From IMG/VR virus record IMGVR_UViG_3300017987_000106, positions 1-57,252 of that record: 57,252 bases of DNA. One strand, written 5' to 3'. The stretch is from a virus. The notes beneath the pieces were generated by a model. The model had not been told where the DNA came from. It saw only the letters and a program-made list of their open reading frames with translations, and ran no database searches. Positions within the stretch are counted from its first letter, which is position 1; the number at the start of each line of letters is the position of its first letter. This document shows positions 10,801 through 18,398 of the stretch, in pieces. The translations under genes were made by a program, and so were the position numbers.

Positions 10801-10958
10801 CCGGATACCACCAGTTTGCCTTCCTAGCCGAGGATGAAACGTTTGACATGTCCGGGCTCGAAGGGCGAGAATCAGACCAACTTCACGTCGCTACACTGCG
10901 GCGGAGTCGTGTGCTGGACTACGTTAGGGAGATGACCTCCAGGGACTTCACAGAATGA
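7875..10958 (+). CDS. Putative baseplate hub protein, large
   Basis: A 1027-residue protein with a weak AGG-type ribosome site before ATG 7875. The N-terminal 120 residues (KVDVKVFVEGVEIPVLGVSVTE, then a GELAGVSR...GSMTCLGFSNYYD region) look like the beta-barrel start of hub proteins of the gpD/gp27 type. Two strongly charged segments, about residues 574-619 and 731-772 (RELAALRRCLRRLRARRRALLEEL and RAQIARLDALIARVTRAIRELR), are predicted coiled coils or helical hairpins that may reach along the tail axis. No peptidoglycan hydrolase motif was seen. The final ATGA overlaps the next gene. Hub is the best positional and pattern match. Confidence 0.45.
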   Translation: MGLDGGKVDVKVFVEGVEIPVLGVSVTERLGGVAQANIAVPYIRALKDILVRSLVHIFYYDETEIMFWPHDVPEGTPPEDVFPPPEIDEGLNLHHYKLLFWGELAGVSRMESAAQSQGSMTCLGFSNYYDTIKQVSALRGRGTLSDVERRFAGIENEVSTGSSGQYSTADRITQLLREGSQRTIPASTTYEGQVASIIRQRAAEGGDTPSPGAIHTEGIPFVNSASIYNGLRERGVDLPRDYIRRYGRMMRAWNEGGEEAMVAAATHALRTEERTVGDSADFQTGLRALIREFIEGTNEFYRNRSDVIRLPDMLKAIPNDDSAESLMNLDVFKRFMRQTIGGRGIYTIRQVLQIVGRHLFHDHVEHATPTYFPFISRRAQQALERDEMDEAEAVVDRDEQVDEVSGIVFKPELWWSCPPACNVLFPSHYGSIQDGHNQIAEPTRTLLKISPGVSGSRNTIADDFFAPDLQSLNSLALETETSSQEVFQLPYERFRGINYNVVMMGEELARLSRRDGYQDYMRSYAQFTHWKSVYHSRTVQVNSQRLLPWVLVGYPAVAIDKNIVERAEPVDDPYLEERMLLRRELAALRRCLRRLRARRRALLEELSRAEANANYIEWINNNRPAVYAGDERWSETQTEDIVVDSEDPFGLVTPTPAFNMTAASIRARDLDPGETTGDPVNVVPAYHEETLRNALGDSAQPIVQVEGNISLNTLHEDAADTLSGMSSSNSSYVDRLRAQIARLDALIARVTRAIRELRDRLLELGWDLGTYEHTLFYVESKTITINKGSVATSIGGRFAHAHDEDIDYDGTRGDTFENIIKTGPGEFFSDNYSSDQIGANFYLPTYGVKSLIDHAVELQPLTEHEDDALDDEILTEADEELPYWREVLRDVCQRDFDATTAAEGMSIEDALEILVEVYRSIGLNTRDVESFVSHFVARPIATIVDILGADILEGDPTVDASYLYGNYQGSQLNAGAGYHQFAFLAEDETFDMSGLEGRESDQLHVATLRRSRVLDYVREMTSRDFTE

Positions 10959-11503
10959 CCGGTTACCGCCTACCCACCTCTGTCGAGGGATACGTGCTGA
11001 AAACAGCCAGCAGCCGTCTGGAGAGTGGGGCTGACCTCCCCTCGAGTGCGTACACGTACGACACTGGTATGGAGAAAGAGGCGATTATGGGTTTGGTGCG
11101 CGGGGGGTTGCGTCTCGGGCGACGAGCTCTACGCGGTGCCAGGACTCGTGCTGGTGGGATGGCTAAAAAGTGGCGCGCTGGTCGACAGTCCAGGTTGAAC
11201 ACGCGGCTCAACAAACAGAAGAACTTTGGAGGTCCCCTTTCTGGGACGTCTAACGTGGCGAAGGTCAAATCCCCGAAGATGCCTACCGGCGGCAAGAACG
11301 TGAAAGTGATGGCGCAGCAGGGCCCGCAGATGTATCTTGATAAGGCGATGTCCCTCGGTCGCCGAGGTATGTCTTGGGCAAAGAAGAACCCGTTGAAGGC
11401 GACGGCTGCTGGCGTTGGAGTCGTTGGAGCTCCAATGCTGTTATCTGGCGGCGGCGGGCAAAGCTACCCATCTTCGGCAGCAGGTATGAACTACTCCATG
11501 TAG
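10955..11503 (+). CDS. Hypothetical basic protein with C-terminal hydrophobic segment
   Basis: A 182-residue protein overlapping the previous stop by ATGA. Residues about 45-95 are very basic (many Arg, Lys and Gly). A Gly/Val/Ala/Leu segment near residues 148-165 could insert in a membrane. It forms a tight cluster with the next membrane-type protein and the sigma-like gene. A DNA-associated or injected virion protein is possible, but this is inference. Confidence 0.5.
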   Translation: MTGYRLPTSVEGYVLKTASSRLESGADLPSSAYTYDTGMEKEAIMGLVRGGLRLGRRALRGARTRAGGMAKKWRAGRQSRLNTRLNKQKNFGGPLSGTSNVAKVKSPKMPTGGKNVKVMAQQGPQMYLDKAMSLGRRGMSWAKKNPLKATAAGVGVVGAPMLLSGGGGQSYPSSAAGMNYSM

Positions 11504-11512
11504 GAGAGAAAA

Positions 11513-12016
11513 ATGTCTCAGGAGAAAATAGCGCTCTCTGGCCGCGCAAAGGCCCTTCTCGGGCTTGGTGGGGCAGCTGCACTCTTGGGGGCTGGCGGTG
11601 CCGGCTACGCAGCAGGAAAGCACAGACACGAGCCCGGGTCACCATTCGGTGTTCAGATCGGAGGACGGCAAGCGATGTTCTCTGGGCCGAGGCACGCACT
11701 CGGCGACCTGCGAGAAGGTCTCGAGGAATACCAACGTGGGGAGCTCGGCCCAGCGGAGATCCAGCAGATGGTTCAAGAAGCACAAGGAAGCGGAATCAAC
11801 TTGAAGATGGCGAGCGAGGTCGGAAAACGGCGTGCTCGTTCATTCGCCGACGAGATGTCGAAGATCGCGCAGACCTGCGCTCAGAGTCTGGTCGAAGCCG
11901 GTCTCCTCTCCAAGGAGGCTGCAGCTCCGTACCTGCAGGGGACTCGCGACCTGCAGAAGTGCGCGCAGATGTTCAAGACAGTAGGCGTGGCGGCATTCCT
12001 GGCGGACAACGCGTAG
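11513..12016 (+). CDS. Hypothetical protein with N-terminal membrane-like segment
   Basis: A 167-residue protein with a GGAGAG ribosome site (11503-11508) before ATG 11513. Residues about 12-35 are an almost uncharged Gly/Ala/Leu run (ALLGLGGAAALLGAGGAGYAAG), preceded by Lys/Arg, that could be a membrane anchor. It is not a clear cleavable signal peptide. The C-terminal half is helical. The stop abuts the GTG of the sigma-like gene with no space, so the two are translationally coupled. Confidence 0.5.
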   Translation: MSQEKIALSGRAKALLGLGGAAALLGAGGAGYAAGKHRHEPGSPFGVQIGGRQAMFSGPRHALGDLREGLEEYQRGELGPAEIQQMVQEAQGSGINLKMASEVGKRRARSFADEMSKIAQTCAQSLVEAGLLSKEAAAPYLQGTRDLQKCAQMFKTVGVAAFLADNA

Positions 12017-12745
12017 GTGGCCTTCTCTGAGAGAGCCCAGCAAGACATCCAGCTATGGAAGGAGTGGAAACAGCAGCCTGGGCCGCAGACCGTCGGGCCG
12101 CTCCTTACCAAACTCGAGCCCGTGATCAACAATGCGATCTCGGGATCTCTGCGTGGTGGTGTGGCCGGCGGGCAAGCTAGAGTCCCGAAGGTCGTCGTCA
12201 AGGGCATGGCGACGAACATGGCCCTTCACCACCTCTGGAACAACTACGACGGGCGCAGCTCTCAGATCAACACCTACCTCACGAACTACCTCCGCCTCAA
12301 GCTGGCCCCCGAGGTCAACAAGTACCAGAACATCGTCCGGATCCCTCATGGCAAGTCTGACCACATAGGCAAGATCAAGGAGGCTGACATCGAGCTCCAG
12401 GAGGAGCAAGGCCGCGACTACGTCAGCGACGCAGATATTGCCGATAGGGTTGGTCTTCCTGTGCACCACGTCGAGTCCATCCGCAAGCAGACAGCTCAGA
12501 AGGACTATCTGGCATCGAAGGCCGAGGCCGAAGCTGCGGTAGAGCAGACCCCGTTCCAGCGGGCAATGCGGCAGACCTACATCGAGCTCCCACAGCAGGA
12601 CAGGGCAGTTTTCGATCTGTGGCTGAAGCAGAGCAAGCCTGCGAAAGACATCTCCAACATGTTGAACATGAGCCGGCGGCAGCTGTTGGATTCTCAAAGA
12701 CGGATCGGCGAGAATCTCCGCGACAACCATGCGTACATGGGGTGA
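12017..12745 (+). CDS. Sigma-70-family transcription factor, phage-encoded
   Basis: A 242-residue protein arranged like a compact sigma factor. Residues 30-42 (LLTKLEPVINNAI) match region 2.1. Residues 68-110 (WNNYD, then NTYLTNYLRLKL and IVRIP) match regions 2.2 to 2.4, whose sigma-70 equivalents are KFSTYATWWIRQAI and TIRIP. Residues 138-158 (DADIADRVGLPVHHVESIRKQ) match region 3. Residues 190-233 (ELPQQDRAVFDLWL, then a helix-turn-helix AKDISNMLNMSRRQLLDSQR) match region 4. Region 1.1 is absent. The sigma-70 residues W433, W434, Q437 and T440 align with Asn, Tyr, Leu and Ala, so -10 recognition should differ. It would direct RNA polymerase, either the phage's fused enzyme (51815 onward) or the host's. 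It starts at GTG directly after the preceding stop and has no strong ribosome site. Its place inside the tail operon is unusual. Confidence 0.85.
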   Translation: MAFSERAQQDIQLWKEWKQQPGPQTVGPLLTKLEPVINNAISGSLRGGVAGGQARVPKVVVKGMATNMALHHLWNNYDGRSSQINTYLTNYLRLKLAPEVNKYQNIVRIPHGKSDHIGKIKEADIELQEEQGRDYVSDADIADRVGLPVHHVESIRKQTAQKDYLASKAEAEAAVEQTPFQRAMRQTYIELPQQDRAVFDLWLKQSKPAKDISNMLNMSRRQLLDSQRRIGENLRDNHAYMG

Positions 12746-12748
12746 TGT

Positions 12749-12952
12749 ATGGCACTTTCAGAACGGGCGCAGGAGCTGCTCCAAGAGCTCGAGCAGGCGA
12801 CTGACGCCTGGGCCGATAAGGAGATCGCCAGGTTGGACAGGAGGGCTAACCTTCTGCGCCGGCTGAACACGAGGATCGATGACTTCGTACGCCCGGTCGA
12901 GGTCTCTCAGATTCGTGCTACAATAACCGACATCGATAGCCTCTTGAGCTGA
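12749..12952 (+). CDS. Hypothetical small coiled-coil protein
   Basis: A 67-residue, almost wholly helical, heptad-like protein (Leu-rich with alternating Glu, Arg and Asp). It starts four bases after the sigma-like gene. Its first residues, MALSERAQELL, echo the MAFSERAQQDI of the sigma-like protein, which may be chance, recent duplication of the 5' end, or a shared binding segment. No family recognised. A partner or regulator of the sigma-like protein is conceivable but unsupported beyond context. Confidence 0.5.
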   Translation: MALSERAQELLQELEQATDAWADKEIARLDRRANLLRRLNTRIDDFVRPVEVSQIRATITDIDSLLS

Positions 12953-12954
12953 TT

Positions 12955-13569
12955 ATGGCCGTAGTCACTGTGCAAATAACGGTCGAGAGCGACGACGCGA
13001 CTCCCCTCCCATTGGAGGATGTCAGGTGGACCATCAAGGACCAGGCTGAGACCCAGGTTCTCGATTCTGGTCTGACGGACTCCCTTGGCGAGACGGGGGA
13101 CATCCTTCTTGAGGACGCTACCACCTACAAGCTCTTCTTGAAGAACCCCTACACGACCTTCGCATCGCCGTTCACGGTCGCAGTAGTAGCAATTACCGAC
13201 CCTCAGACGTTCACGTTCCAGGGGGACTATGCTCCTCAGCAAGGGCCTTCGGGAGAGGACCTCTGTACGATCTACGGGACGCTCTTCAACACGGACGGCA
13301 CCCCCTATGCCCTACAAGCCGTTCTTTTGGACAACGTCTATGGAGCGACTGACCTCGCCGGGCGCAGTGTACTGGGAGCCCGGTCTGAGAAGATCACCGA
13401 CGAAGAGGGAAGATTCCAGCTCGAGGCCTTTCGCGGATCGACGGTTCGTATTACCATCCAGGGGACGCGAAAGTCGTTCCGAGTCGTGATCCCAGACCAG
13501 GACGAAGTCGACATCCGAACGCTCGAGGCGTCGGCCGAGGACGAGATCCAAGACGTCGTGAGAGGTTGA
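12955..13569 (+). CDS. Virion protein with two Ig-like/CnaB-like beta domains
   Basis: A 204-residue beta-rich protein. Residues about 1-85 and 98-175 each look like a transthyretin/CnaB or carboxypeptidase-regulatory-like domain: a strand, a DGTP-type turn, then a TDEEGRFQLEAFRG pattern leading to a final strand. Such domains decorate tails and fibres and can bind cell-surface sugars. The acidic C-terminal tail may be flexible. The ATG lies two bases after the previous stop. A related layout recurs in the protein at 17257-17871. Confidence 0.5.
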   Translation: MAVVTVQITVESDDATPLPLEDVRWTIKDQAETQVLDSGLTDSLGETGDILLEDATTYKLFLKNPYTTFASPFTVAVVAITDPQTFTFQGDYAPQQGPSGEDLCTIYGTLFNTDGTPYALQAVLLDNVYGATDLAGRSVLGARSEKITDEEGRFQLEAFRGSTVRITIQGTRKSFRVVIPDQDEVDIRTLEASAEDEIQDVVRG

Positions 13570-13570
13570 G

Positions 13571-15541
13571 ATGGCCCAGTCAGCAGATGGAATCAGATTT
13601 CGTCAGTTCTCTCCAGAGGAGGCGTCGTTCATTACCCCGGCGGCCGCGCAGCCGATTACCTTCGGTACGACGCAGTCCGACTCACCTATCCGACTCCAGA
13701 CGACTGGTGTTGCCGGTACTTGTCACATCGAGCTGGACACTTCCCAGGCCAATATCAGCGCTTGGGCGCACGGCGACGGTACTGGAGTTACGCTGAAGGC
13801 TTCCGGTCCCGCTGGGTTTGTGCAGCTCGAGTCTTCTGGAGCCGGCGGGTCGATTACCTCTTCTTCGACAGGGGCTACACAAATAAAGTCCGGTGTCAAC
13901 GCCGTCACGCCTGAGACTGGAGCCGACATCCAGCTTCTTGCTGCGGGAGAGGCGAACACTTCTGGGGCCCTTCTCATCGGCATCGATTCGATTCCATCAG
14001 TTGCAGATGGCGAGGTGGTCATCAAGTCTGGCGACGAGGGAGTCAGCGATGGGAACATCAGCATCTACTCGCCAGTTGGAGATGTCCTCGTCCGAGCAAG
14101 TTCCAGTTCTACCAACCTCGAGTCAGGCGTAGGGATCAGCACTTGGGACGCTGTTGCTCCGGCCGCCGGCGACATCCTCATCCATGCCGGTCAGGGTCCT
14201 GCTTCCGGAGGGGGTACCAAAGACGGGAACGTCCGTTTGGTCTCTACGGATGCAGACGTCATCACGACAGCTACGAACGGGCAGATCAACGATACGGCCT
14301 ATTCGTACAGCGGGACCATAGGAACCTCTTGGCTGCTCGGGGCCAATACCCTGATTACGCTGCAGGCCGGGTCGGACATCAATCTCAGTTCCACAGGCGG
14401 GCTCATCAAGATCGATAGTGCGACGAGCTATGTCGAGCTGGAGTCTGGCACGTTCGTCCTGCTGGACGCGGCCTCATACATCAATATCGACGCGGCCTCG
14501 TACATAGAACTCGATGCGACTACCCACATCGTCATGACGGCCGAGACGTACATCGAGATTGATACGGAGACTGGAGGCTACGTTCACATAGACTCTGGGC
14601 TCTACATCGAGGCGCTAGCCGACGGGTACGTCCACATCAAAGCAGGACCAGAACCGATTGACGAGCCACACTACGTCAAGCTGTCGGCTGACGGTCTCGA
14701 TGGAGTTGTCCCACCAGACAGAGAAATCCTCCTCCTGAACGACCGCTCTGGCGCTACCGGAGACGACGTAGCGATCCGTGCCCTCTCCGCGCACGATATC
14801 ATCCTGCAGGCAAAGACTCCGCATGCTGGATATCCGACGACTGATGGAGGTATCCTGCTGGACACGGAAGGGGCCGTTCTCTCGTCTGGGTATTTGGACT
14901 ACCTACCGGCAACTTTCGCCAGGAGGGTTGTTGCTTGTACCGTAGACGGGTTCGAGTCTCATGTCGGGCAGCATACGGTAGGCGCGGACTACCCGCAGAT
15001 CATTCAACTTGCACACTCCCCATCTAACTGCATCATCATGGACAGTACCGGCGTCACTATGGACCCGGGAGGCAATGATGACCACGTTAGATTCTCGTCT
15101 GTGGATGGGCAGGTTTGGTGGTGGTTGGACAGGATGCCATGGGACTACGAGCTCATCGGGGTAGCTGTGAAGGTGGACTTCACAACCAACGGTTACTTCA
15201 AAATGGAGTTGATGAAGAAGGACGTCAACCAAGACGCCCTCCTGAGCGTAGCGTACACTGCCTCAGTCCAAGAGCTGACCGGTAACGACAGGTGGCTTCG
15301 GGCTTACTACAACGGGGTCAGTGACGTCTGGGAGAACACCGGGTCTGCCACCAAGCCGACTTTTTCGACAGACAGTGATTGGCTACAAGATGCACAGCGG
15401 CTGTCCAGGTCTGCTACGAGTGGGCAGACCTTCTGCTACGAAGGGTCACATGTCATTTGTATGACGAAGCTCACCAACGCTAACGTGGCTACCATCGAGC
15501 AGATTGTCGCGTTCTACAAGGCCAAGGCGGCGTACCCGTAG
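13571..15541 (+). CDS. Tail spike or fibre with beta-helix repeats
   Basis: A 656-residue protein low in charge and rich in Ser, Gly, Thr and Ala. Residues about 60-270 contain irregular strand repeats. Residues about 285-365 carry a clear short-period repeat in units such as SYINIDAA, SYIELDAT, TYIEIDTE and GYVHIDSG, typical of right-handed beta-helix or trimeric beta-prism fibre shafts. The C-terminal 170 residues are a separate globular-looking domain (Trp/Tyr-rich WWWLDRMPWDYEL). It likely forms a spike or side fibre involved in receptor contact. No enzymatic motif was recognised. Confidence 0.6.
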   Translation: MAQSADGIRFRQFSPEEASFITPAAAQPITFGTTQSDSPIRLQTTGVAGTCHIELDTSQANISAWAHGDGTGVTLKASGPAGFVQLESSGAGGSITSSSTGATQIKSGVNAVTPETGADIQLLAAGEANTSGALLIGIDSIPSVADGEVVIKSGDEGVSDGNISIYSPVGDVLVRASSSSTNLESGVGISTWDAVAPAAGDILIHAGQGPASGGGTKDGNVRLVSTDADVITTATNGQINDTAYSYSGTIGTSWLLGANTLITLQAGSDINLSSTGGLIKIDSATSYVELESGTFVLLDAASYINIDAASYIELDATTHIVMTAETYIEIDTETGGYVHIDSGLYIEALADGYVHIKAGPEPIDEPHYVKLSADGLDGVVPPDREILLLNDRSGATGDDVAIRALSAHDIILQAKTPHAGYPTTDGGILLDTEGAVLSSGYLDYLPATFARRVVACTVDGFESHVGQHTVGADYPQIIQLAHSPSNCIIMDSTGVTMDPGGNDDHVRFSSVDGQVWWWLDRMPWDYELIGVAVKVDFTTNGYFKMELMKKDVNQDALLSVAYTASVQELTGNDRWLRAYYNGVSDVWENTGSATKPTFSTDSDWLQDAQRLSRSATSGQTFCYEGSHVICMTKLTNANVATIEQIVAFYKAKAAYP

Positions 15542-15550
15542 GAGACGAAG

Positions 15551-16078
15551 ATGCAGGAAGCAAGACTCGATACGGACAGCACACTCCTCGTCTTCTTGAC
15601 AGACTTGACCGGGGCTCCGAAGACCGGGGTAGTGAAGGCGGAGCTCGACCTCCACGCCTGCTACGTTGGAGGCGCCAGTGCGGGAATCTCCCAGGCGAAT
15701 ATCAATTGGACGGAGGTCGACTCGTCGGATCAGCCAGGCTGGTACTTCATGGAAGTCTTGGCCGTCGCATTCTCGGCTCTGGGGACGTTGGGGATGACTC
15801 TCAACCCGACGGGTGGGGCTGTCTTTACCCCATGGAACGAGTACGTGCAGGTCGTAACGCGCTACAAGGAGGATATCCTGAGGCGGGTTCTTGGCTTGAC
15901 GAAGCAGAACACGAAGCTGACAGTCACTGGCACAAATGCCTTGGGGTACATGACGTCAGGGACGCTGGAAATCTTCGACGACAACGGCATGGTCTCGAAG
16001 ATCACGGAGTACACGGTGACAGTCTCGTACGACTCGGTCAGCGGTGAGCTGCAAGAGCACAGGGTACTGGAGACGTAA
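15551..16078 (+). CDS. Hypothetical tail-associated beta protein
   Basis: A 175-residue protein with a GGAG ribosome site (15541-15544) before ATG 15551. The N-terminal half is beta-rich, with a WTEVDSSDQPGWYFMEV segment as seen in several tail decoration proteins. The C-terminal half has further strands with a TGT...GTLEIFDDNG pattern. It is coupled to the next gene by a TAATG overlap. A structural role is likely from context; no family is assigned. Confidence 0.5.
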   Translation: MQEARLDTDSTLLVFLTDLTGAPKTGVVKAELDLHACYVGGASAGISQANINWTEVDSSDQPGWYFMEVLAVAFSALGTLGMTLNPTGGAVFTPWNEYVQVVTRYKEDILRRVLGLTKQNTKLTVTGTNALGYMTSGTLEIFDDNGMVSKITEYTVTVSYDSVSGELQEHRVLET

Positions 16079-16341
16079 TGGCCCTAGATCCCCCAGAGTT
16101 CGTCCGAATCGCGACCGACGGCCTTCATGGGAAAGTCCAGGGCTACCAGCTTGCCTCGGACGGGTACGTATTCGAGGGCGGGGCTGTCGTAACGCCTTCG
16201 GAGATCCCAACGACCAGTCGAGCTGAAGGGATCTTCTTCTCCAGCTCTGACCCAGAAGCGTTGTCTGAAAACTCGTTGGGGTTGTCCGTAGACGGGGCAG
16301 ACCAAGAGACCCTGGCGGGCAAGTTCATAGTGAGGAAGTAG
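16078..16341 (+). CDS. Hypothetical small tail-module protein
   Basis: An 87-residue protein coupled to the preceding gene by TAATG and ending one base before the next ATG. It is beta-rich and acidic with no recognised motif. It is probably a minor virion protein. Confidence 0.5.
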   Translation: MALDPPEFVRIATDGLHGKVQGYQLASDGYVFEGGAVVTPSEIPTTSRAEGIFFSSSDPEALSENSLGLSVDGADQETLAGKFIVRK

Positions 16342-16342
16342 C

Positions 16343-17257
16343 ATGGCCTACGAGATCATCCAACCAGCGGCGCCCACGCGGCACAAGTTCATGTGGTACC
16401 TCCAGGACTTGCTTCGTAGCGCTTCCTTCTCCAATTGGACCTACGTCGACGGGGTCTTGAACACCTCGGTGGCCACCTCTGGTGATTGGGACGCAGTGGC
16501 GAATCCGGACACAGAGTTGGCTGATGGCGACTACGTCGTACTCCACCTCCCAAGCGTCCAGTCGACGATTCGCGGCGTAGTACAGATCATCTTCAGGGAT
16601 GACTCTGGAGTCGACGAGTACATCGAGATGCGCGCGCATCCGGCCGGGTGGGACGACGTGAGCCATGCTCCAAACGACCCCGCTCAGGAACTCGGAGATG
16701 ACACGTGCATCATCTGTGGTGTGGGCGGCGCTTCTGACGTCGAGGAGATGCGCGTTATCGCCAACGACAAGCGGGCGATCATCTGGGGCATGGGGTCTTC
16801 TCTGTCGCCGTATTACTTCGGCTACCTCGGGTTCATCCAGTCCCACTATGGAGACCTCGAGACCGGCGACGACCCGAACCCGCTGCTGGTGACTGGGGGG
16901 ACGACCTACCCGGGGCAGACTGGAGCTCCGATGTCCATGCTTCGGATCGACGGCATCCCGGACACGTTCCTCACCAACAAGCACCCAGCTGGCCTCTTGG
17001 CCACAGATGGGTCGGACATGCTTGAGGATTTCCAGTGGCAGCGCAGGGAGTCTCCTCCGGTACCGACTCGGACCTTGTTTCCGTGCATCATCGGGTGTAA
17101 GGTTGTGGGCAATACCGAGATCCGCGGCGAGCTCGAGGGGGTCTTTTTCTACGGGCCAGCCGGGACGATTGCTGAAGACACGCCTATCACCAGGACAGAC
17201 GGTCGCTACATCGTGATCGACGACCTGGTGACCGGCCCAGTTGCTCCGGTGATTTGA
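16343..17257 (+). CDS. Hypothetical virion protein, probably tail fibre related
   Basis: A 304-residue beta-rich protein. Residues about 20-110 contain a WTYVDGVLNTSVATSGDWDAV segment, and residues about 135-165 contain NDKRAIIWGMGSSLSPYYFGYLG, a layout I associate with small fibre or spike domains in phage tail regions. Five cysteines are present. The stop TGA overlaps the next ATG (TGATG). Function beyond the virion is unassigned. Confidence 0.5.
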   Translation: MAYEIIQPAAPTRHKFMWYLQDLLRSASFSNWTYVDGVLNTSVATSGDWDAVANPDTELADGDYVVLHLPSVQSTIRGVVQIIFRDDSGVDEYIEMRAHPAGWDDVSHAPNDPAQELGDDTCIICGVGGASDVEEMRVIANDKRAIIWGMGSSLSPYYFGYLGFIQSHYGDLETGDDPNPLLVTGGTTYPGQTGAPMSMLRIDGIPDTFLTNKHPAGLLATDGSDMLEDFQWQRRESPPVPTRTLFPCIIGCKVVGNTEIRGELEGVFFYGPAGTIAEDTPITRTDGRYIVIDDLVTGPVAPVI

Positions 17258-17871
17258 TGGCTCCTCCCCTTTGCACGATGAGCGCGGACTTCTTCCTGCC
17301 CGACGGGCGTCCGCTGTACCGCATGTCGTTGCAGATCCAGCTCACCTACGACTACGGCAAGTCGGTACACACTGATGGGGCCGTCGACGGCCAGGTCTTC
17401 TACTACACGGATGAAGACGGCCACGTTGACGTGCCATTCGTCCAGGGGTTGAGCTACGCAGTCCGACTCAGCGTTTGCCCGGATGTGCGTTATCACTTCA
17501 CAGCTCCTGAGACGGCTACGGCGGACCTCTTCGACTACCTGTTCCCGTACGTCCAAACGATCGAGATGTCGGCGGACTCCTACTCCCTTGGGGAGGGAGA
17601 GACGACAGGCTTGGCGGCGACTGGAACTTTCAGCGACGGTGTCGAGGCGGATGTAACCAGTGCAGTAACTTTCGAGACAGCCGACGAAGCTGTTGCCTCG
17701 GTTACGGGAAATACACTCACGGGGGTAGCAGCGGGGGCAACTACGGTCAACGTCGCAGATGTCAACGAAGAGTCTCTCCCAGCCCGGGAAGATACGTTTG
17801 AAGCGCCTTTCCTGACGCTTCCGTCGCCAACGTACTCGATCGGGTCAGCGAAGGACGTCGATGTTGTGTGA
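17257..17871 (+). CDS. Tail protein with CnaB-like and Big_2-like Ig domains
   Basis: A 204-residue protein. I take ATG 17257 as the start because it forms a TGATG junction with the upstream stop; a TTG three bases earlier is in frame but less likely. Residues about 1-85 resemble a CnaB/carboxypeptidase-regulatory-like domain (FLPDGRPL, then DEDGHVDVPFVQG). Residues about 95-170 form a bacterial Ig-like group 2 domain: IEMSADSYSLGEGET at the start, GTFSDGVEADVTSAVTF in the middle, and a VTGNTLTGVAAGATTVN end. Such domains are common on phage surface proteins and are thought to aid weak host binding. Confidence 0.6.
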   Translation: MAPPLCTMSADFFLPDGRPLYRMSLQIQLTYDYGKSVHTDGAVDGQVFYYTDEDGHVDVPFVQGLSYAVRLSVCPDVRYHFTAPETATADLFDYLFPYVQTIEMSADSYSLGEGETTGLAATGTFSDGVEADVTSAVTFETADEAVASVTGNTLTGVAAGATTVNVADVNEESLPAREDTFEAPFLTLPSPTYSIGSAKDVDVV

Positions 17872-18398
17872 GCTCAGAAGTTGACGCGGTTGGCGATTTC
17901 ATCGGTGGAGCCCTAGCTAGTTACCTACGGGACTTGCGCCCGAACCTCCTCCCTTACGAAAGGCTGTACTCCAAAATGCTGGTTCAGGCGTTTGGGGATT
18001 GGTTTTCCCATCGATCCCAGCTGCTCAGGAACAACGGGGAGAGGGAAGAATCGAAAGCGGCGATTGCGGAAAACGCCTTCGCATGGATAATGTCTGATGT
18101 AGAGTGGATAGGGGTCAAGAAGGGCCGCCGTCAGGGAACCGTCTCGTTCGTGTTCGTTTGCATGGCCCTGGACCTGGATCCCGCAGCCATCAGGCGCGTC
18201 TTGCCTATCAAGTCGTTTGCCGAACTGGAGAGAGTGGGCCGTGTCTATCTCAGTAGCAGAAGTCGAGGCGGAGATCCGGAAGATCCTACAGGGGGGTATC
18301 CGAAGGGCTCTGAGGGTCGGGGGATTCCCAAACGTCGTGGAGGAGGTGAATTCGATATTCGAGCAGCTCTCTCTGACTCTGACGACCGAGCCCAGTAG
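17868..18398 (+). CDS. Small conserved-looking helical protein of unknown function
   Basis: A 176-residue protein starting at GTG in a GTGA overlap with the previous stop. Its middle (about residues 70-118) carries a helical segment, AWIMSD, then VSFVFVCMALDLDPAAIRRVLP. This resembles a short motif (F-x-F-x-x-x-C-x-A-L-x-L-D-P followed by hydrophobic-R-R) that I recall from small hypothetical proteins of phages and environmental bacteria. The last 50 residues are Gly/Arg/Ser-rich and overlap the next gene by 158 bases. It does not look like a virion structural protein despite its position. A regulatory role is possible but unproven. Confidence 0.5.
   Translation: MSSEVDAVGDFIGGALASYLRDLRPNLLPYERLYSKMLVQAFGDWFSHRSQLLRNNGEREESKAAIAENAFAWIMSDVEWIGVKKGRRQGTVSFVFVCMALDLDPAAIRRVLPIKSFAELERVGRVYLSSRSRGGDPEDPTGGYPKGSEGRGIPKRRGGGEFDIRAALSDSDDRAQ

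Noticed and set aside
18217-18240. TTG start for the large protein ending at 21105
   Set aside because: GTG 18241 has a better-placed GGAGAGAG, though the upstream TTG cannot be excluded.
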